DNA from: Amycolatopsis deserti | Lineage (GTDB): Bacteria > Actinomycetota > Actinomycetes > Mycobacteriales > Pseudonocardiaceae | NCBI RefSeq assembly: GCF_014653945.1 | Contig: NZ_BNAU01000014.1 | Location: forward strand, 1 to 59,249 | Length of the DNA: 59,249 bases | Direction: 5' to 3' | Shown: piece by piece, positions 15,680 through 24,475 of the stretch | Position numbering within the stretch: position 1 is the stretch's first letter | How the letters are laid out: each line of letters opens with the position of its first letter | The notes under the pieces: model-generated | Seen by the model: the letters and a program-made list of their open reading frames with translations, nothing else | Told to the model about the DNA's origin: nothing | The model's database searches: none | Translations under genes and position numbers: made by a program

Positions 15680-17166
15680 CGGCCACCCGCTCGCGCAAGG
15701 CGAAGATCGCGACGCTGGCAGACCTGCTCAACCGCGCGGACGAGCGGGAACTGCCCGCCGTCGTGGCCTTCCTGACCGGTCAGCCCACCCAGGGCCGGAT
15801 CGGGACGGGGTGGCGCACGCTGGCCGAGCTGGGCGCGAGCCCGGCTGACGAACCGAATCTGACAGTGGCCGAGGTCGACGCCGCCCTCGGCGAGGTGGGT
15901 GCCGCTTCGGGCAGCGGGTCGGCCAGGCGCCGGTCCGGCCTGCTGACCGAGCTGTTCACCCGGGCCACCGAAGCCGAACAGCAGTTCCTCTTCCGCCTGC
16001 TCACCGGCGAGCTGCGGCAGGGGGCGCTGGAAGGTGTGATGCTCGACGCGATCGCGGCGGCGGCGAACGTGCCCGCCGAAGCGGTCCGGCGCGCGTTCAT
16101 GCTGTCCGGGCGGCTGCCGGTCACCGCGCTGGCCGCGGTCACCGGCGGCGAGGCCGCGCTCGGCGGTTTCGGGCTCGAGCTGGGGCGTCCGCTGCGGCCG
16201 ATGCTGGCGTCCCCGGCGGAATCGCTCGACGAGGCGGTGCGCGAGCACCCGTCCGCCATCGTCGAGTACAAAATGGACGGAGCGCGGATACAGGTGCACC
16301 GCGACGGCGACGAGGTGCACGTCTACACGCGAACGCTGCGCGAGATCACCCAGCACGTGGGCGAGCTGGTGTCTCTGGTGCGAGCACTGCCGTGCCGGTC
16401 GGTGGTGCTCGACGGCGAGACGCTCGCGCTGACCGACGACGGCAGGCCACGGCCGTTCCAGGAGACGATGAGCCGGTTCGGCAGCACGCGCGAGGAGCAG
16501 GTGCGCGCGTTGCTGCTGCGACCGTACTTCTTCGACTGCCTGCACCTGGACGGCACGGACCTGCTGGACAAGCCGTTGCGGGAGCGCAACGAGGCGCTGC
16601 GCCGGGTGGCCGGCGAGCACCTCATCCCGGGCCGGAGCGAACCATCCGATCCGGGCGCGATCCTCGCGGCGGCTCTCGACGCAGGGCACGAGGGCGTCAT
16701 GGTGAAAGCGCTCGACTCGCCGTACGCGGCGGGGCGGCGGGGCCGGGCGTGGCTGAAGGTGAAGCCGGTGCACACGCTCGACCTCGTCGTCCTCGCCGCG
16801 GAGTGGGGCCACGGCCGTCGCACGGGGTACCTGTCGAACCTTCACCTCGGCGCGCGCGACCCGGACGGCGGCCCACCGATCATGGTGGGCAAGACGTTCA
16901 AGGGACTCACCGACGAGCTGCTCGCGTGGCAGACCAAGACGTTCCAGGAGATCGAGTCCCACCGCGACAAGTGGGCGGTCTACGTCCGGCCGGAACTCGT
17001 GGTCGAGATCGAACTGGACGGCGCCCAGGTCAGCACCCGCTACCCGGGCGGCGTGGCACTGCGTTTCGCCCGCGTGGTGCGTTACCGCCCGGACAAGGAC
17101 CCCGCCGACGCCGACACCATCGACGCCGTCCGCGCGACGTTGAAGGGAGGCTCGCCGCCAGAGTGA
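15640..17166 (+). CDS. ligB: ATP-dependent DNA ligase, LigB type
   Basis: 508 aa, the length of mycobacterial LigB. An N-terminal helical DNA-binding domain (1-180) precedes the nucleotidyltransferase domain with the AMP-accepting lysine K211 in EYKMDGARIQVH. The other ligase motifs are VVLDGETLAL, GHEGVMVKAL and RAWLKVKPVHTLD, followed by an OB fold. This is an accessory nick-sealing ligase beside the essential NAD-dependent LigA. The ATG at 15640 lies inside the exporter gene and matches the family N-terminus (MFLADVV), so expression is likely linked to the TetR-controlled transcript. Confidence 0.95.
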   Translation: MFLADVVTASASLAATRSRKAKIATLADLLNRADERELPAVVAFLTGQPTQGRIGTGWRTLAELGASPADEPNLTVAEVDAALGEVGAASGSGSARRRSGLLTELFTRATEAEQQFLFRLLTGELRQGALEGVMLDAIAAAANVPAEAVRRAFMLSGRLPVTALAAVTGGEAALGGFGLELGRPLRPMLASPAESLDEAVREHPSAIVEYKMDGARIQVHRDGDEVHVYTRTLREITQHVGELVSLVRALPCRSVVLDGETLALTDDGRPRPFQETMSRFGSTREEQVRALLLRPYFFDCLHLDGTDLLDKPLRERNEALRRVAGEHLIPGRSEPSDPGAILAAALDAGHEGVMVKALDSPYAAGRRGRAWLKVKPVHTLDLVVLAAEWGHGRRTGYLSNLHLGARDPDGGPPIMVGKTFKGLTDELLAWQTKTFQEIESHRDKWAVYVRPELVVEIELDGAQVSTRYPGGVALRFARVVRYRPDKDPADADTIDAVRATLKGGSPPE

Positions 17167-17202
17167 TCGCAGCCGCCGCAGCGGTTCCGGACCCTCGGTG
17201 GG

Positions 17203-18729
17203 TCACCCGAGGAAGATCGGGTTCGTCATCGCGGCCATGGCACCGAAGTTGAGACCAGCCGACAACGCGGGAGAACCCGCCGAACCATCAGCAAGGGGGT
17301 GACGCACCTCAGCACGCACATAAGCCGACACCGCGGGCGTGGTCAGCCACGTCACGCTGCCGTTCCCCGAAGCGGGGAGACTCTGCTGGAACACCTGACC
17401 CTCGTCCGTGATCAGGCGCACGGTCCCGTTCGGCACGCCCGAAACGTCCAGCCGCACCGCCACCTTGTCCCCGGCGGCGACGGCCAGACGGTCGCCGATG
17501 CCGGCGACCTGACCGCGCGGTCCGGTCGCGACGAGTGACAGGTCAACACCGGCCGACTCGGCGATCCAGCTCCGCCCGGCCCTGATCCCATCGAGGATCG
17601 CGTCCCGGGTGAGCGCGTCGGCGAGGACGACGGTCTGTGGCAGGCCGATCGTCTGGCCGGGGTTGTGCGCGTCGCTGTTGCCCATGGCGGGCAGCCAGCT
17701 TCCCTTGCTGCGCACGGATTCCACCAGGGTGTTGTCCCATTCGGACACAGCGGCGTCGTCGTCCCACGTCCATGGGCCGTTCCACACCTCGACGGCGTCG
17801 AAGCCGGCGTAGCCGAACTTGAAGTTGCACCCGACCCACGGGCAGTACGGGTGCGCGGCGACGCAGAGGCCACCGGAACGGTGTACCGCACGCTGGTACT
17901 CGGGCAGCTCGCCGTCGCGGGACCGGTACCGCCAGTCGACGAACTGGCCGGGCCGCACGCCGAGCGCGAGCCAGTGTCCGTTGCGGGTGGTCACCTCCTC
18001 ACCGAGCATGATCAGCAGGTCGTCCCCGGCGAACTCGCCCCACACGCCGTGCGACGACGACGTGTTGTGGTCGGTCGAGGTGATGAAGTCGAGCCCGGCC
18101 TCACGCGCACCCGCGGCCACCTCGGCCGGCAGTCGCCTGCCGTCGGAGTGGACCGTGTGCAGGTGGCAGTCGCCGCGGTACCAGCGGCGGCCACGCGTGC
18201 GGGTGCGCTCGGACGGGTAGTTCGGGCGGTACGGCGCGCCCGCTGGGCCGTGCGCGAGGGTCACCTCGACGCGGTAGTTCAGGCCCTGCGGCGCGATGGT
18301 GTACGGGCCGAGCACGACGTGCCACGTGCCCGGGGTGATGTCGCCGGGTAGGTAGCCGGGGGTGGCCTCGGTGCGGCTGATCGAGAAGCGGTCGCGGAAG
18401 CCGCCGGACCAGCCGCGGAAGCCGTCGCCGCCGAGCGCGGTGCCGCGGTTGTCGAAGATGCCGATGTCGCACGAGTTGCCGGGCGTCCCGCTGGGCACGG
18501 CCGGCTTGTCGTAGCTGTAGACCACCGACAGCTGACTCACCCCGGCCGGGACCTCCACCGGCAGGTACACGAAGTCCGCCGTGCCCGGCTCGAACCGCCC
18601 GGTCAGCACCTTGGTCTCGGTCTGCCCCTCGGCCGCCTCGGCGAACGCCACCGGAGCGAGCGTCACCGCGCCGGCCACCGACGCCGCCTGCAGGAAACCG
18701 CGTCGGGAAACTCCGCAACCCATGCACAT
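17203..18729 (-). CDS. Tat-exported PHP-domain phosphoesterase-like protein (CehA/McbA type)
   Basis: 508 aa. A Tat signal (SRRGFLQAASVAGAVTLAPV, twin Arg at 9-10) indicates export in folded, metal-loaded form. A beta-rich domain (about 40-160) precedes a PHP metallohydrolase domain with GDCHLHTVHSDGRR, STDHNT, VAAHPY and GNSDAHN, giving the expected metal ligands. The C-terminal 100 residues are a beta sandwich. The ATG at 18729 is used; an ATG two codons later is equally possible. It is divergent from the iron-boxed transporter cluster, so iron regulation is conceivable. The substrate is unknown; related proteins cleave phosphodiesters or esters. Confidence 0.88.
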   Translation of the reverse strand: MCMGCGVSRRGFLQAASVAGAVTLAPVAFAEAAEGQTETKVLTGRFEPGTADFVYLPVEVPAGVSQLSVVYSYDKPAVPSGTPGNSCDIGIFDNRGTALGGDGFRGWSGGFRDRFSISRTEATPGYLPGDITPGTWHVVLGPYTIAPQGLNYRVEVTLAHGPAGAPYRPNYPSERTRTRGRRWYRGDCHLHTVHSDGRRLPAEVAAGAREAGLDFITSTDHNTSSSHGVWGEFAGDDLLIMLGEEVTTRNGHWLALGVRPGQFVDWRYRSRDGELPEYQRAVHRSGGLCVAAHPYCPWVGCNFKFGYAGFDAVEVWNGPWTWDDDAAVSEWDNTLVESVRSKGSWLPAMGNSDAHNPGQTIGLPQTVVLADALTRDAILDGIRAGRSWIAESAGVDLSLVATGPRGQVAGIGDRLAVAAGDKVAVRLDVSGVPNGTVRLITDEGQVFQQSLPASGNGSVTWLTTPAVSAYVRAEVRHPLADGSAGSPALSAGLNFGAMAAMTNPIFLG

Positions 18730-18820
18730 GCGGCCATGTCATCAGCGGCGGGTGACCGCCGTGAGCCACGTGCCGGTACACCGCGTGTCCAGAACCTGAA
18801 CGAACGTCACACTTCCGAGG

Positions 18821-18839
18821 TTAGGTACGGCTAAGCTAA
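18821..18839. promoter_or_regulatory. IdeR/DmdR iron box
   Basis: TTAGGTACGGCTAAGCTAA matches the 19-bp iron-box consensus (TTAGGTTAGGCTAACCTAA) at 16 of 19 positions. It overlaps the likely -10 region (TAAGCT at 18832-18837) and lies just before the first FecCD permease. Iron-loaded IdeR would repress the cluster. Confidence 0.85.
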
Positions 18840-18849
18840 GTTGCACAGC

Positions 18850-19875
18850 GTGAACGCGCTCATGTCACCATCAGTGACCAGGACGACGCCTCGTCGGCTG
18901 TTGCTCCTGGTGTCCCTGCTGGTGGCTCTGGCCGTCGCGGTCGCGTTGAGCCTGGTGCTGGGCAGCAACGACCTGGGCCTGGGCACCGCCGTCCGGGTGC
19001 TGCTGCACGACGACGGCAGCGAAGCGGCGACGATCGTCCGCGACGTGCGCTTGCCTCGCACGGCACTCGGCGTGCTCGCCGGTCTCGCACTCGGCGCCGC
19101 CGGGGTCCTCATGCAGGGGCACACGCGCAACCCGCTGGCCGATCCGGGCCTGCTCGGCATCAACGCGGGCGCCGCGCTCGCGGTGGCACTGGCCGCGCAA
19201 CTGTTCGGGATCGTCGATCCCGGGGGCCAGGTGTGGTTCGGTTTCGCCGGGGCGCTGATCGCGACGGCGGCGGTGTTCGCGATCGGGTCCAGCGGGCGGC
19301 AGCTGAGCCCGGTGCCGATGGCGCTCGCCGGCGCGGCCGTGATGGCGCTGCTGTCGACGTTCACGTCGCTGGTGATCCTCAGCGACAACCCGACGCTGGA
19401 CGTGTACCGCCGGTGGGTGGTGGGCTCGATCAGCGGCCGGGACGCGAGTATCAGCCTCGGGATCCTGCCGTTCGTGGTGGCCGGGCTGGTGCTGGCGATG
19501 CTCAACACGCGGGCGCTGAACGCGGTGTCCCTCGGCGAGGACGCGGCGCGCGGGCTGGGTCAGTCGGTCGTGGCGAGCCGGTTGGTCGGCCTGGCGGCGG
19601 TGACGCTGCTGGCCGGCGCCGCGACGGCCGCCGCCGGGCCGATCGCCGCGCTCGGGCTGATCGTCCCGCACGTGGTGCGGGCCGTGACCGGCCCCGATCA
19701 CCGGTGGCTGGTCCCGTGCTCCGCCCTGGCCGGCGCGGTCCTGCTGCTCCTCGCCGACGTCGTGGGCCGCCTGATCGCGGGCCCGGCGGAAATCCCGGCG
19801 GGCATCACGCTGGCCATCCTCGGCGGCGGCGCGTTCGTGCTGATCGCCCGCCGCACCCGGCTCGTGAGGCTTTGA
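18850..19875 (+). CDS. FecCD-type iron-siderophore ABC permease, subunit 1
   Basis: 341 aa, nine to ten membrane helices. Family pieces are VRLPRTALGVLAGLALGAAG, MQGHTRNPLADPGLLGINAG, GRDASISLGILPF and GPIAALGLIVPHVVRAVTGP. The GTG at 18850 was chosen, a few bases after the iron-box promoter; TTG 18841 and ATG 18862 are alternatives. It is the first gene of an iron-regulated cluster with a second permease and a lipoprotein. No ATPase gene is in the cluster. Confidence 0.92.
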   Translation: MNALMSPSVTRTTPRRLLLLVSLLVALAVAVALSLVLGSNDLGLGTAVRVLLHDDGSEAATIVRDVRLPRTALGVLAGLALGAAGVLMQGHTRNPLADPGLLGINAGAALAVALAAQLFGIVDPGGQVWFGFAGALIATAAVFAIGSSGRQLSPVPMALAGAAVMALLSTFTSLVILSDNPTLDVYRRWVVGSISGRDASISLGILPFVVAGLVLAMLNTRALNAVSLGEDAARGLGQSVVASRLVGLAAVTLLAGAATAAAGPIAALGLIVPHVVRAVTGPDHRWLVPCSALAGAVLLLLADVVGRLIAGPAEIPAGITLAILGGGAFVLIARRTRLVRL

Positions 19876-20072
19876 TGGCGCGCACCCGCTCCTTGGCTGC
19901 ATCGCCTGGTGACACAACTCGCCGGGGCCGCACCGCTACCCAGGCCAATGCGGCACCCGGTAGGACGGCTGCCCCAGTCCAGGTTGTGGTTGTCCAGGAC
20001 CGTCCCGGAGTCATCGGCGCCTCACTCGCGGCGAGGGCCTCCGGGTGTTCCCGGGAAGGCGGGCGCGCATGA
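19875..20072 (+). CDS. Possible 65-aa ORF bridging the two permease genes
   Basis: The ATG overlaps the upstream stop (TGATG at 19873-19877) and the TGA overlaps the next ATG (ATGA at 20069-20072), so it fits exactly between the two permease genes. The predicted product is basic, Ala/Arg-rich and resembles nothing I know. About 30 percent of its codons end in A or T, far more than in the flanking genes, which argues against coding. It may be a decayed gene or a spacer kept open by chance. Confidence 0.25.
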   Translation: MARTRSLAASPGDTTRRGRTATQANAAPGRTAAPVQVVVVQDRPGVIGASLAARASGCSREGGRA

Positions 20073-21088
20073 CCGCCACCCTCGGCGTGCGGTGGAACAC
20101 CCGCGCCCTCACCGTCTGCCTCCTCGCACTAGGGGCGCTTCTGCTGGTCACCGCGGTGGGCGTGACCATCGGCGAGTACCCCATCGCGCTCGGGCAGCTT
20201 CCCGAGCTGCTCACTGGCGGCGGGCACCGGATCGACCGGCACATCCTGTTCGACCTGCGCGTTCCGCGGGCCGTCACCGGGTGCCTGGCCGGCGCGTCCC
20301 TCGCGATGGCCGGGGCCCTCACGCAGACCATCTCCCGCAATCCGCTCGCCACCCCGGACATCCTCGGCGTCACCGGCGGCGCCTCCGCCGCCGCGGTGGC
20401 CGTGATCGTCTTCGGGGGTGGCGTCTACAGCCTGGCCAGCGGCGTCACCACGATCGGCGTGCCCGCGGCCGCGCTCGTCGGGGGTCTCGTCGCCGCCGCA
20501 GCGGTCTACGGCTTCTCCTGGCGCCACGGGGTGGACGGCTTCCGGCTGATCCTCGTCGGCATCGGGTGCGGCGCCGTCCTCACCGCACTCACCAGCTGGC
20601 TCCTCATCCTCGCCAGCATCAACAGCGCCGCCCAGGCCACGGTCTGGCTCGTCGGCTCGATCAGCGCCGTCAGCTGGGACCAGGCCGTCCCGCTGATGAT
20701 CCTCGCCGCGCTCCTCATCCCCGCCGCGCTCACCTTGCCCCGCACGCTCGCCGTGACCCAGCTCGGCGACGACGCGGCCGCCGGGCTGGGCGTGCGGACC
20801 CAGGCGGCGCGCCTGGGCACGATCGGCGTGGCCGTCGGGCTGACCGCGGCCGCCGTCGCCGCCGCGGGGCCGGTCGGCTTCGTCGCCATGGTGACCCCGC
20901 AGATCATGCTGCGCCTCACCGGCGGGTCCCGCCCGCCGCTGGTCGCGTCCGCGCTCGGCGGCGCCCTGCTCGTCCAGACCGCCGACCTGCTCGGCCGCAC
21001 CGCGTTCGGCTGGGAGGTCCCGGTCGGCCTGATCACGGCCGCGATCGGCGCCCCCTACCTCATCTGGCTCCTCCTCCGACGACGTTGA
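20069..21088 (+). CDS. FecCD-type iron-siderophore ABC permease, subunit 2
   Basis: 339 aa. Family landmarks are DLRVPRAVTGCLAGASLAMA, TQTISRNPLATPDILGVTGG, GVRTQAARLGTIG and GPVGFVAMVTPQIMLRLTGG. It pairs with the preceding permease to form the membrane channel. The ATG at 20069 is chosen. The 198-bp separation from the first permease is unusual for a coupled pair. It is followed after 20 bp by the binding lipoprotein. Confidence 0.93.
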   Translation: MTATLGVRWNTRALTVCLLALGALLLVTAVGVTIGEYPIALGQLPELLTGGGHRIDRHILFDLRVPRAVTGCLAGASLAMAGALTQTISRNPLATPDILGVTGGASAAAVAVIVFGGGVYSLASGVTTIGVPAAALVGGLVAAAAVYGFSWRHGVDGFRLILVGIGCGAVLTALTSWLLILASINSAAQATVWLVGSISAVSWDQAVPLMILAALLIPAALTLPRTLAVTQLGDDAAAGLGVRTQAARLGTIGVAVGLTAAAVAAAGPVGFVAMVTPQIMLRLTGGSRPPLVASALGGALLVQTADLLGRTAFGWEVPVGLITAAIGAPYLIWLLLRRR

Positions 21089-21108
21089 CCCCGAAGAAAG
21101 GTGACCCC

Positions 21109-22092
21109 ATGACGACCACCCGCCGGACCTTCCTCACCGGCAGCCTGGCCGTGGCCACGACCGGCGTCCTCGCCGCGTGCGGTTCGAGCGGATCGGACTC
21201 GGCGACGAGCGGCGGTGCCTGGTCGTTCACCGACGACCTGGGCGCGAAGGTCGACCTCGACGCGCGGCCGACGCGCATCGCCGGCCTCAACGACGCCATC
21301 GCGTCCCTGTGGAACTACGGCGTCACCCCTGTCGCGTCGTTCGGCTACACCGGCCTGGCCGACGACGTGAACTTCCGCGGCCGCGACCTCAGCCAGGTCA
21401 AGGAGGTCGGCCGCACCTACGGCGAGATCGACATCGAGGCGCTCGCCGCCGCCAAGCCGGACCTGATCCTCACCCACGCCTACCCGGTGGACAGCGCGGG
21501 CACGATCGACACCGCCCAGCCGCTGTACGGGTTCAAGGACGTCACCCAGCAGAAGGCGGTCGCCGAGATCGCGCCGATCATCGCGCTGAAGATGGCCGGC
21601 TCGGCGACCAACGTGGTCGGCCGGACCGTCGACCTGGCCAAGGCGCTGGGCACCGAGCCGCCCGCCGACGCCAAGCAGGCCTACGAGACCGCGCGCACCC
21701 GGTTCCAGGCCGCCACCGCCAAGGGCCTCACGGTGATGGCGATCGCCGCCTACCCGGGCGATGGCGTCTACATCTGCAAGGCCGTCGACGACCCGGCGCT
21801 GCGCAGCTACACCGAGCTGGGCCTGACCTACCCCGACCCGGGCGGCTCGAAGTACTACTGGGAGCAGGTGAGCTGGGAGAACATCGGCAAGTACCCGACG
21901 GACGTCGTGCTGTACTCGCTGCGCGCCATGGACAAGGACACGCTCCTGCAGCAGGCCACCTTCGCGCGGATGCCCGCGGCCGCGGCCGGGCAGGTGTTCC
22001 CGTGGGAGTTCTCGTCCATGGACTACGTGGCGCAGGCCCGCACGCTGAACAACCTGGCCGCGAACCTCGAGGCGTCGCGCAAGGTCGTCTGA
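21109..22092 (+). CDS. Iron-siderophore ABC transporter binding lipoprotein
   Basis: 327 aa. The N-terminus combines a twin-Arg motif (TTTRRTFLTG) with a lipobox (VLAAC, lipidated C24), indicating a Tat-exported lipoprotein. The body is a class III periplasmic-binding fold: DARPTRIAGLNDAIASLWNY, GRTYGEIDIEALAAAKPDLI (the usual FecB-like EPNLE/KPDLI region) and the C-terminal QARTLNNLAANLE. AAAGGTG precedes the ATG. It is the last gene of the iron-box cluster and delivers an Fe-siderophore to the two permeases; the ATPase must come from elsewhere. Confidence 0.93.
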   Translation: MTTTRRTFLTGSLAVATTGVLAACGSSGSDSATSGGAWSFTDDLGAKVDLDARPTRIAGLNDAIASLWNYGVTPVASFGYTGLADDVNFRGRDLSQVKEVGRTYGEIDIEALAAAKPDLILTHAYPVDSAGTIDTAQPLYGFKDVTQQKAVAEIAPIIALKMAGSATNVVGRTVDLAKALGTEPPADAKQAYETARTRFQAATAKGLTVMAIAAYPGDGVYICKAVDDPALRSYTELGLTYPDPGGSKYYWEQVSWENIGKYPTDVVLYSLRAMDKDTLLQQATFARMPAAAAGQVFPWEFSSMDYVAQARTLNNLAANLEASRKVV

Positions 22093-22513
22093 CGCCGGGA
22101 CACGCCAGCCGGAACGGCGAACACGGCGCCCGGAAGGGCGAACACGGCGGATGCGCGGGGTGGCCCCCGATGGCGGCGGGGTGGCCCCCGATGGCAGCGG
22201 GGCAGGCCCGATGGCGGCGTGGTCACGGCCAGTGGCAGCCGGCAGGCCCCGATGGCAGGGTGGTCGCCGCGGTGGCAGCGCATGCGGCGTGGTGGCCGCC
22301 AGTGGCGGCGTGATTGCCGGCCGCGGCGGAGGGGTTGGCCGGCAGTGGCGCCGTGTTTGCCCGGCGGGGCGGCGTGTTTGCTGGCAGCGGCGGCGTGTTC
22401 GCCGACCGCGACGGCGTGTTCGCCGACCGCGGCGCGCCGTGTTCACCGACCGCGGCGCCGTGTTCGCCGACCGCGGCGGCGTGCCGGCCGGCGGCACCCG
22501 CGGCAGCGGCGCG
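22093..22513. repeat. Gene-free region with a 21-bp GC-rich tandem repeat
   Basis: From about 22150 to 22495 there are roughly sixteen degenerate 21-bp units. Early units resemble GGGGTGGCCCCCGATGGCGGC and late ones GTGTTCGCCGACCGCGGCGGC. The 21-bp period keeps all frames open, producing false ORFs on both strands. It lies exactly at the junction of two convergent genes (lipoprotein and DUF309). No conventional terminator hairpin was picked out. Confidence 0.85.
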
Positions 22514-22963
22514 CTACCGCAACCGCGGGCTGCTCAAGCCTTCCGGGGCCTCCGCGCCCGCTCGGGCCCACGCCACCAGCCCCGCCACGTCGATCCCGTG
22601 CGGGGGCTCCTCCGCGTACGGCTCGATCGCCGTGGCGCCGCGCGTCAGCAACGACGCCGCCCCCTTCCGGTTGCCCCGCGCGGCGTGCGTCATCCCGACC
22701 GCCAGCTGCGCCAGCCCCTTCCACAACGCGCGGTCCGGGCCGTCCGAGGACTTCCACGCGTCCTCGAACACCTCGTGCGCGTGGAAGGGCCGTCCGGCGT
22801 CCAGCAGGCTCTGCGCCTCCGCAAGCGTTTGCCCCGGGGTGCGCGCCACGCCTTCCGGCTGGCGCTCCACGCCCGGCGACCCGTACGGCAGCGGCCGCCC
22901 CAGCCCGTCGCGTGGGCGGGCGTTCCGCGGCTTGCCCTCGGCGTCCCGGTCCCGATCGGCCAT
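22514..22963 (-). CDS. DUF309 family protein
   Basis: 149 aa. The DUF309 core FHAHEVFEDAWKSSDG is present, followed by ALWKGLAQLAVGMTHAARGN. This is a small all-helical family of unknown function. The first 45 residues are charged and probably disordered. The ATG at 22963 is only 30 bp from the divergent guaB1 start. A CACAAT element 7 nt upstream suggests a leaderless mRNA. Confidence 0.88.
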   Translation of the reverse strand: MADRDRDAEGKPRNARPRDGLGRPLPYGSPGVERQPEGVARTPGQTLAEAQSLLDAGRPFHAHEVFEDAWKSSDGPDRALWKGLAQLAVGMTHAARGNRKGAASLLTRGATAIEPYAEEPPHGIDVAGLVAWARAGAEAPEGLSSPRLR

Positions 22964-22970
22964 GCGCCCG

Positions 22971-22985
22971 ATTGTGCCGTAGTCT
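22971..22985. promoter_or_regulatory. Back-to-back leaderless promoters in a 30-bp gap
   Basis: On the plus strand TAGTCT at 22980-22985 ends 8 nt before the guaB1 GTG. On the minus strand CACAAT at 22976-22971 ends 7 nt before the DUF309 ATG. Each would start transcription at the start codon. With only 30 bp between the two genes, the -10 regions lie side by side and each -35 region falls inside or near the opposite gene. Confidence 0.5.
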
Positions 22986-22993
22986 GGGGACTC

Positions 22994-24433
22994 GTGCGTT
23001 TTCTCGATGGCCACGGGCCCGCTCACGACCTCACTTACGACGACGTCTTCCTCGTGCCCAACCGCTCGGCCGTGGAATCGCGCTTCGACGTCGACCTGTC
23101 CACCGTCGACGGCACCGGCGCGACGATCCCGATCGTCGTCGCCAACATGACCGCCGTCGCGGGGCGGCGGATGGCCGAGACCGTCGCCCGGCGCGGTGGG
23201 CTCGTCGTCCTGCCCCAGGACGTCGACCCGGCCGCGGTCGCCGACATCGTCGGCTGGATCAAGAGCCGCCACACCACCTGGGACACCCCGCTCGTCCTCA
23301 CCGGCGGTGACGCTGTCGCCGACGCCCTCAACCTGATCGGCAAGCGCGCGCACGGCGCCGTCGTCGTGGTCGACGAGCACGGCCGCCCGCACGGCATCGT
23401 CGACGAGGCCGCCTGCACGGGCGTCGACCGCTTCGCGCGCGTCGCCGAGGTCGCCTACGAACCGGCCGTGACCTGCCCGCTCGACACCCCGTCCCGCGAG
23501 GTCTTCGAGCGCCTGCACGCCGCGGGCGCGCGGATCGCGCTGGGTGTGGACGCCGACGGCAAGCTCGCCGGGATCCTCACCCAGACCGCGGCGCTGCGCG
23601 CCGACATCTACACGCCGGCCGTGGACGCCAACCAGAAACTGCGGGTCGCCGCGGCCGTCGGCATCAACGGCGACGTCGCGGCGAAGGCCGAGTCGCTGCT
23701 GGCCGCGGGCATCGACACGCTCGTGGTCGACACCGCGCACGGCCACCAGGAGAAGATGCTCGCCGCGCTGAAGGCCGTCCGCTCGGTCTCGCCCGCGGTG
23801 CCGGTCGTGGCGGGCAACGTCGTCACCGCCGAGGGCACCCGGGACCTCATCGAGGCCGGTGCCGACGTGGTCAAGGTCGGCGTCGGCCCGGGCGCGATGT
23901 GCACCACGCGGATGATGACCGGCGTCGGCCGCCCGCAGTTCTCCGCCGTGCTGGAGTGCGCGAAGGCCGCCCGTGAGCTGGGCAAGCACGTGTGGGCCGA
24001 CGGCGGCGTGCGCCACCCGCGTGACGTGGCGCTGGCGCTGGCCGCGGGCGCGTCCGCGGCGATGGTCGGCTCGTGGTTCGCCGGCACCCACGAATCCCCC
24101 GGCGACCTGCGCTACGACGAGCACGGCCGGCCGTACAAGGAGTCGTTCGGCATGGCGAGCAAGCGCGCCGTCGGCGCCCGCACGCGCACCGACAACGTCT
24201 TCGAGCGGGCACGCAAGGCCCTGTTCGAGGAGGGCATCTCGTCGTCGCGGATGCTGCTGGACCCGCAGCGCCCCGGGGTCGAGGACCTGATCGACGAGAT
24301 CTGCTCGGGTGTGCGGTCCGCGTTCACCTACGCCGGCGCGCGGGACATCGAGGACTTCCACCGCCGCGCGGTGCTGGGCATCCAGTCGGCCGCCGGGTTC
24401 GCCGAAGGCCGGCCGCTGCCCGCGGGCTGGTGA
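22994..24433 (+). CDS. guaB1: GuaB1-type IMP dehydrogenase family protein (likely GMP reductase)
   Basis: 479 aa, the same length as mycobacterial GuaB1. It begins VRFLDGHGPAHDLTYDDVFL, like that family. A CBS pair lies in the middle, and the active-site loop GVGPGAMCTTRMMTGVG carries the catalytic Cys. GuaB1 proteins have been reported to act as GMP reductases in mycobacteria, feeding GMP back to IMP. The GTG at 22994 sits 8 nt after TAGTCT. The long upstream open frame through the 21-bp repeat is spurious. Confidence 0.93.
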   Translation: MRFLDGHGPAHDLTYDDVFLVPNRSAVESRFDVDLSTVDGTGATIPIVVANMTAVAGRRMAETVARRGGLVVLPQDVDPAAVADIVGWIKSRHTTWDTPLVLTGGDAVADALNLIGKRAHGAVVVVDEHGRPHGIVDEAACTGVDRFARVAEVAYEPAVTCPLDTPSREVFERLHAAGARIALGVDADGKLAGILTQTAALRADIYTPAVDANQKLRVAAAVGINGDVAAKAESLLAAGIDTLVVDTAHGHQEKMLAALKAVRSVSPAVPVVAGNVVTAEGTRDLIEAGADVVKVGVGPGAMCTTRMMTGVGRPQFSAVLECAKAARELGKHVWADGGVRHPRDVALALAAGASAAMVGSWFAGTHESPGDLRYDEHGRPYKESFGMASKRAVGARTRTDNVFERARKALFEEGISSSRMLLDPQRPGVEDLIDEICSGVRSAFTYAGARDIEDFHRRAVLGIQSAAGFAEGRPLPAGW

Positions 24434-24438
24434 AAAGC

Positions 24439-24467
24439 GGGGCCGCCTCCCCGTCGGAGGCGGCCCC
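24439..24467. terminator. Bidirectional terminator between guaB1 and phoH2
   Basis: GGGGCCGCCTCC at 24439-24450 pairs perfectly with GGAGGCGGCCCC at 24456-24467, with a 5-base loop. It lies 5 bp after the guaB1 stop and 8 bp before the phoH2 stop. On the minus strand GC-TTTT follows. Confidence 0.85.
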
Positions 24468-24475
24468 GGCCACGG

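Noticed and set aside
22151..22993. Long N-terminal extension of guaB1 through the repeat region.
   Set aside because: It consists of 21-bp repeat translation and antisense DUF309; the family start is the GTG at 22994.
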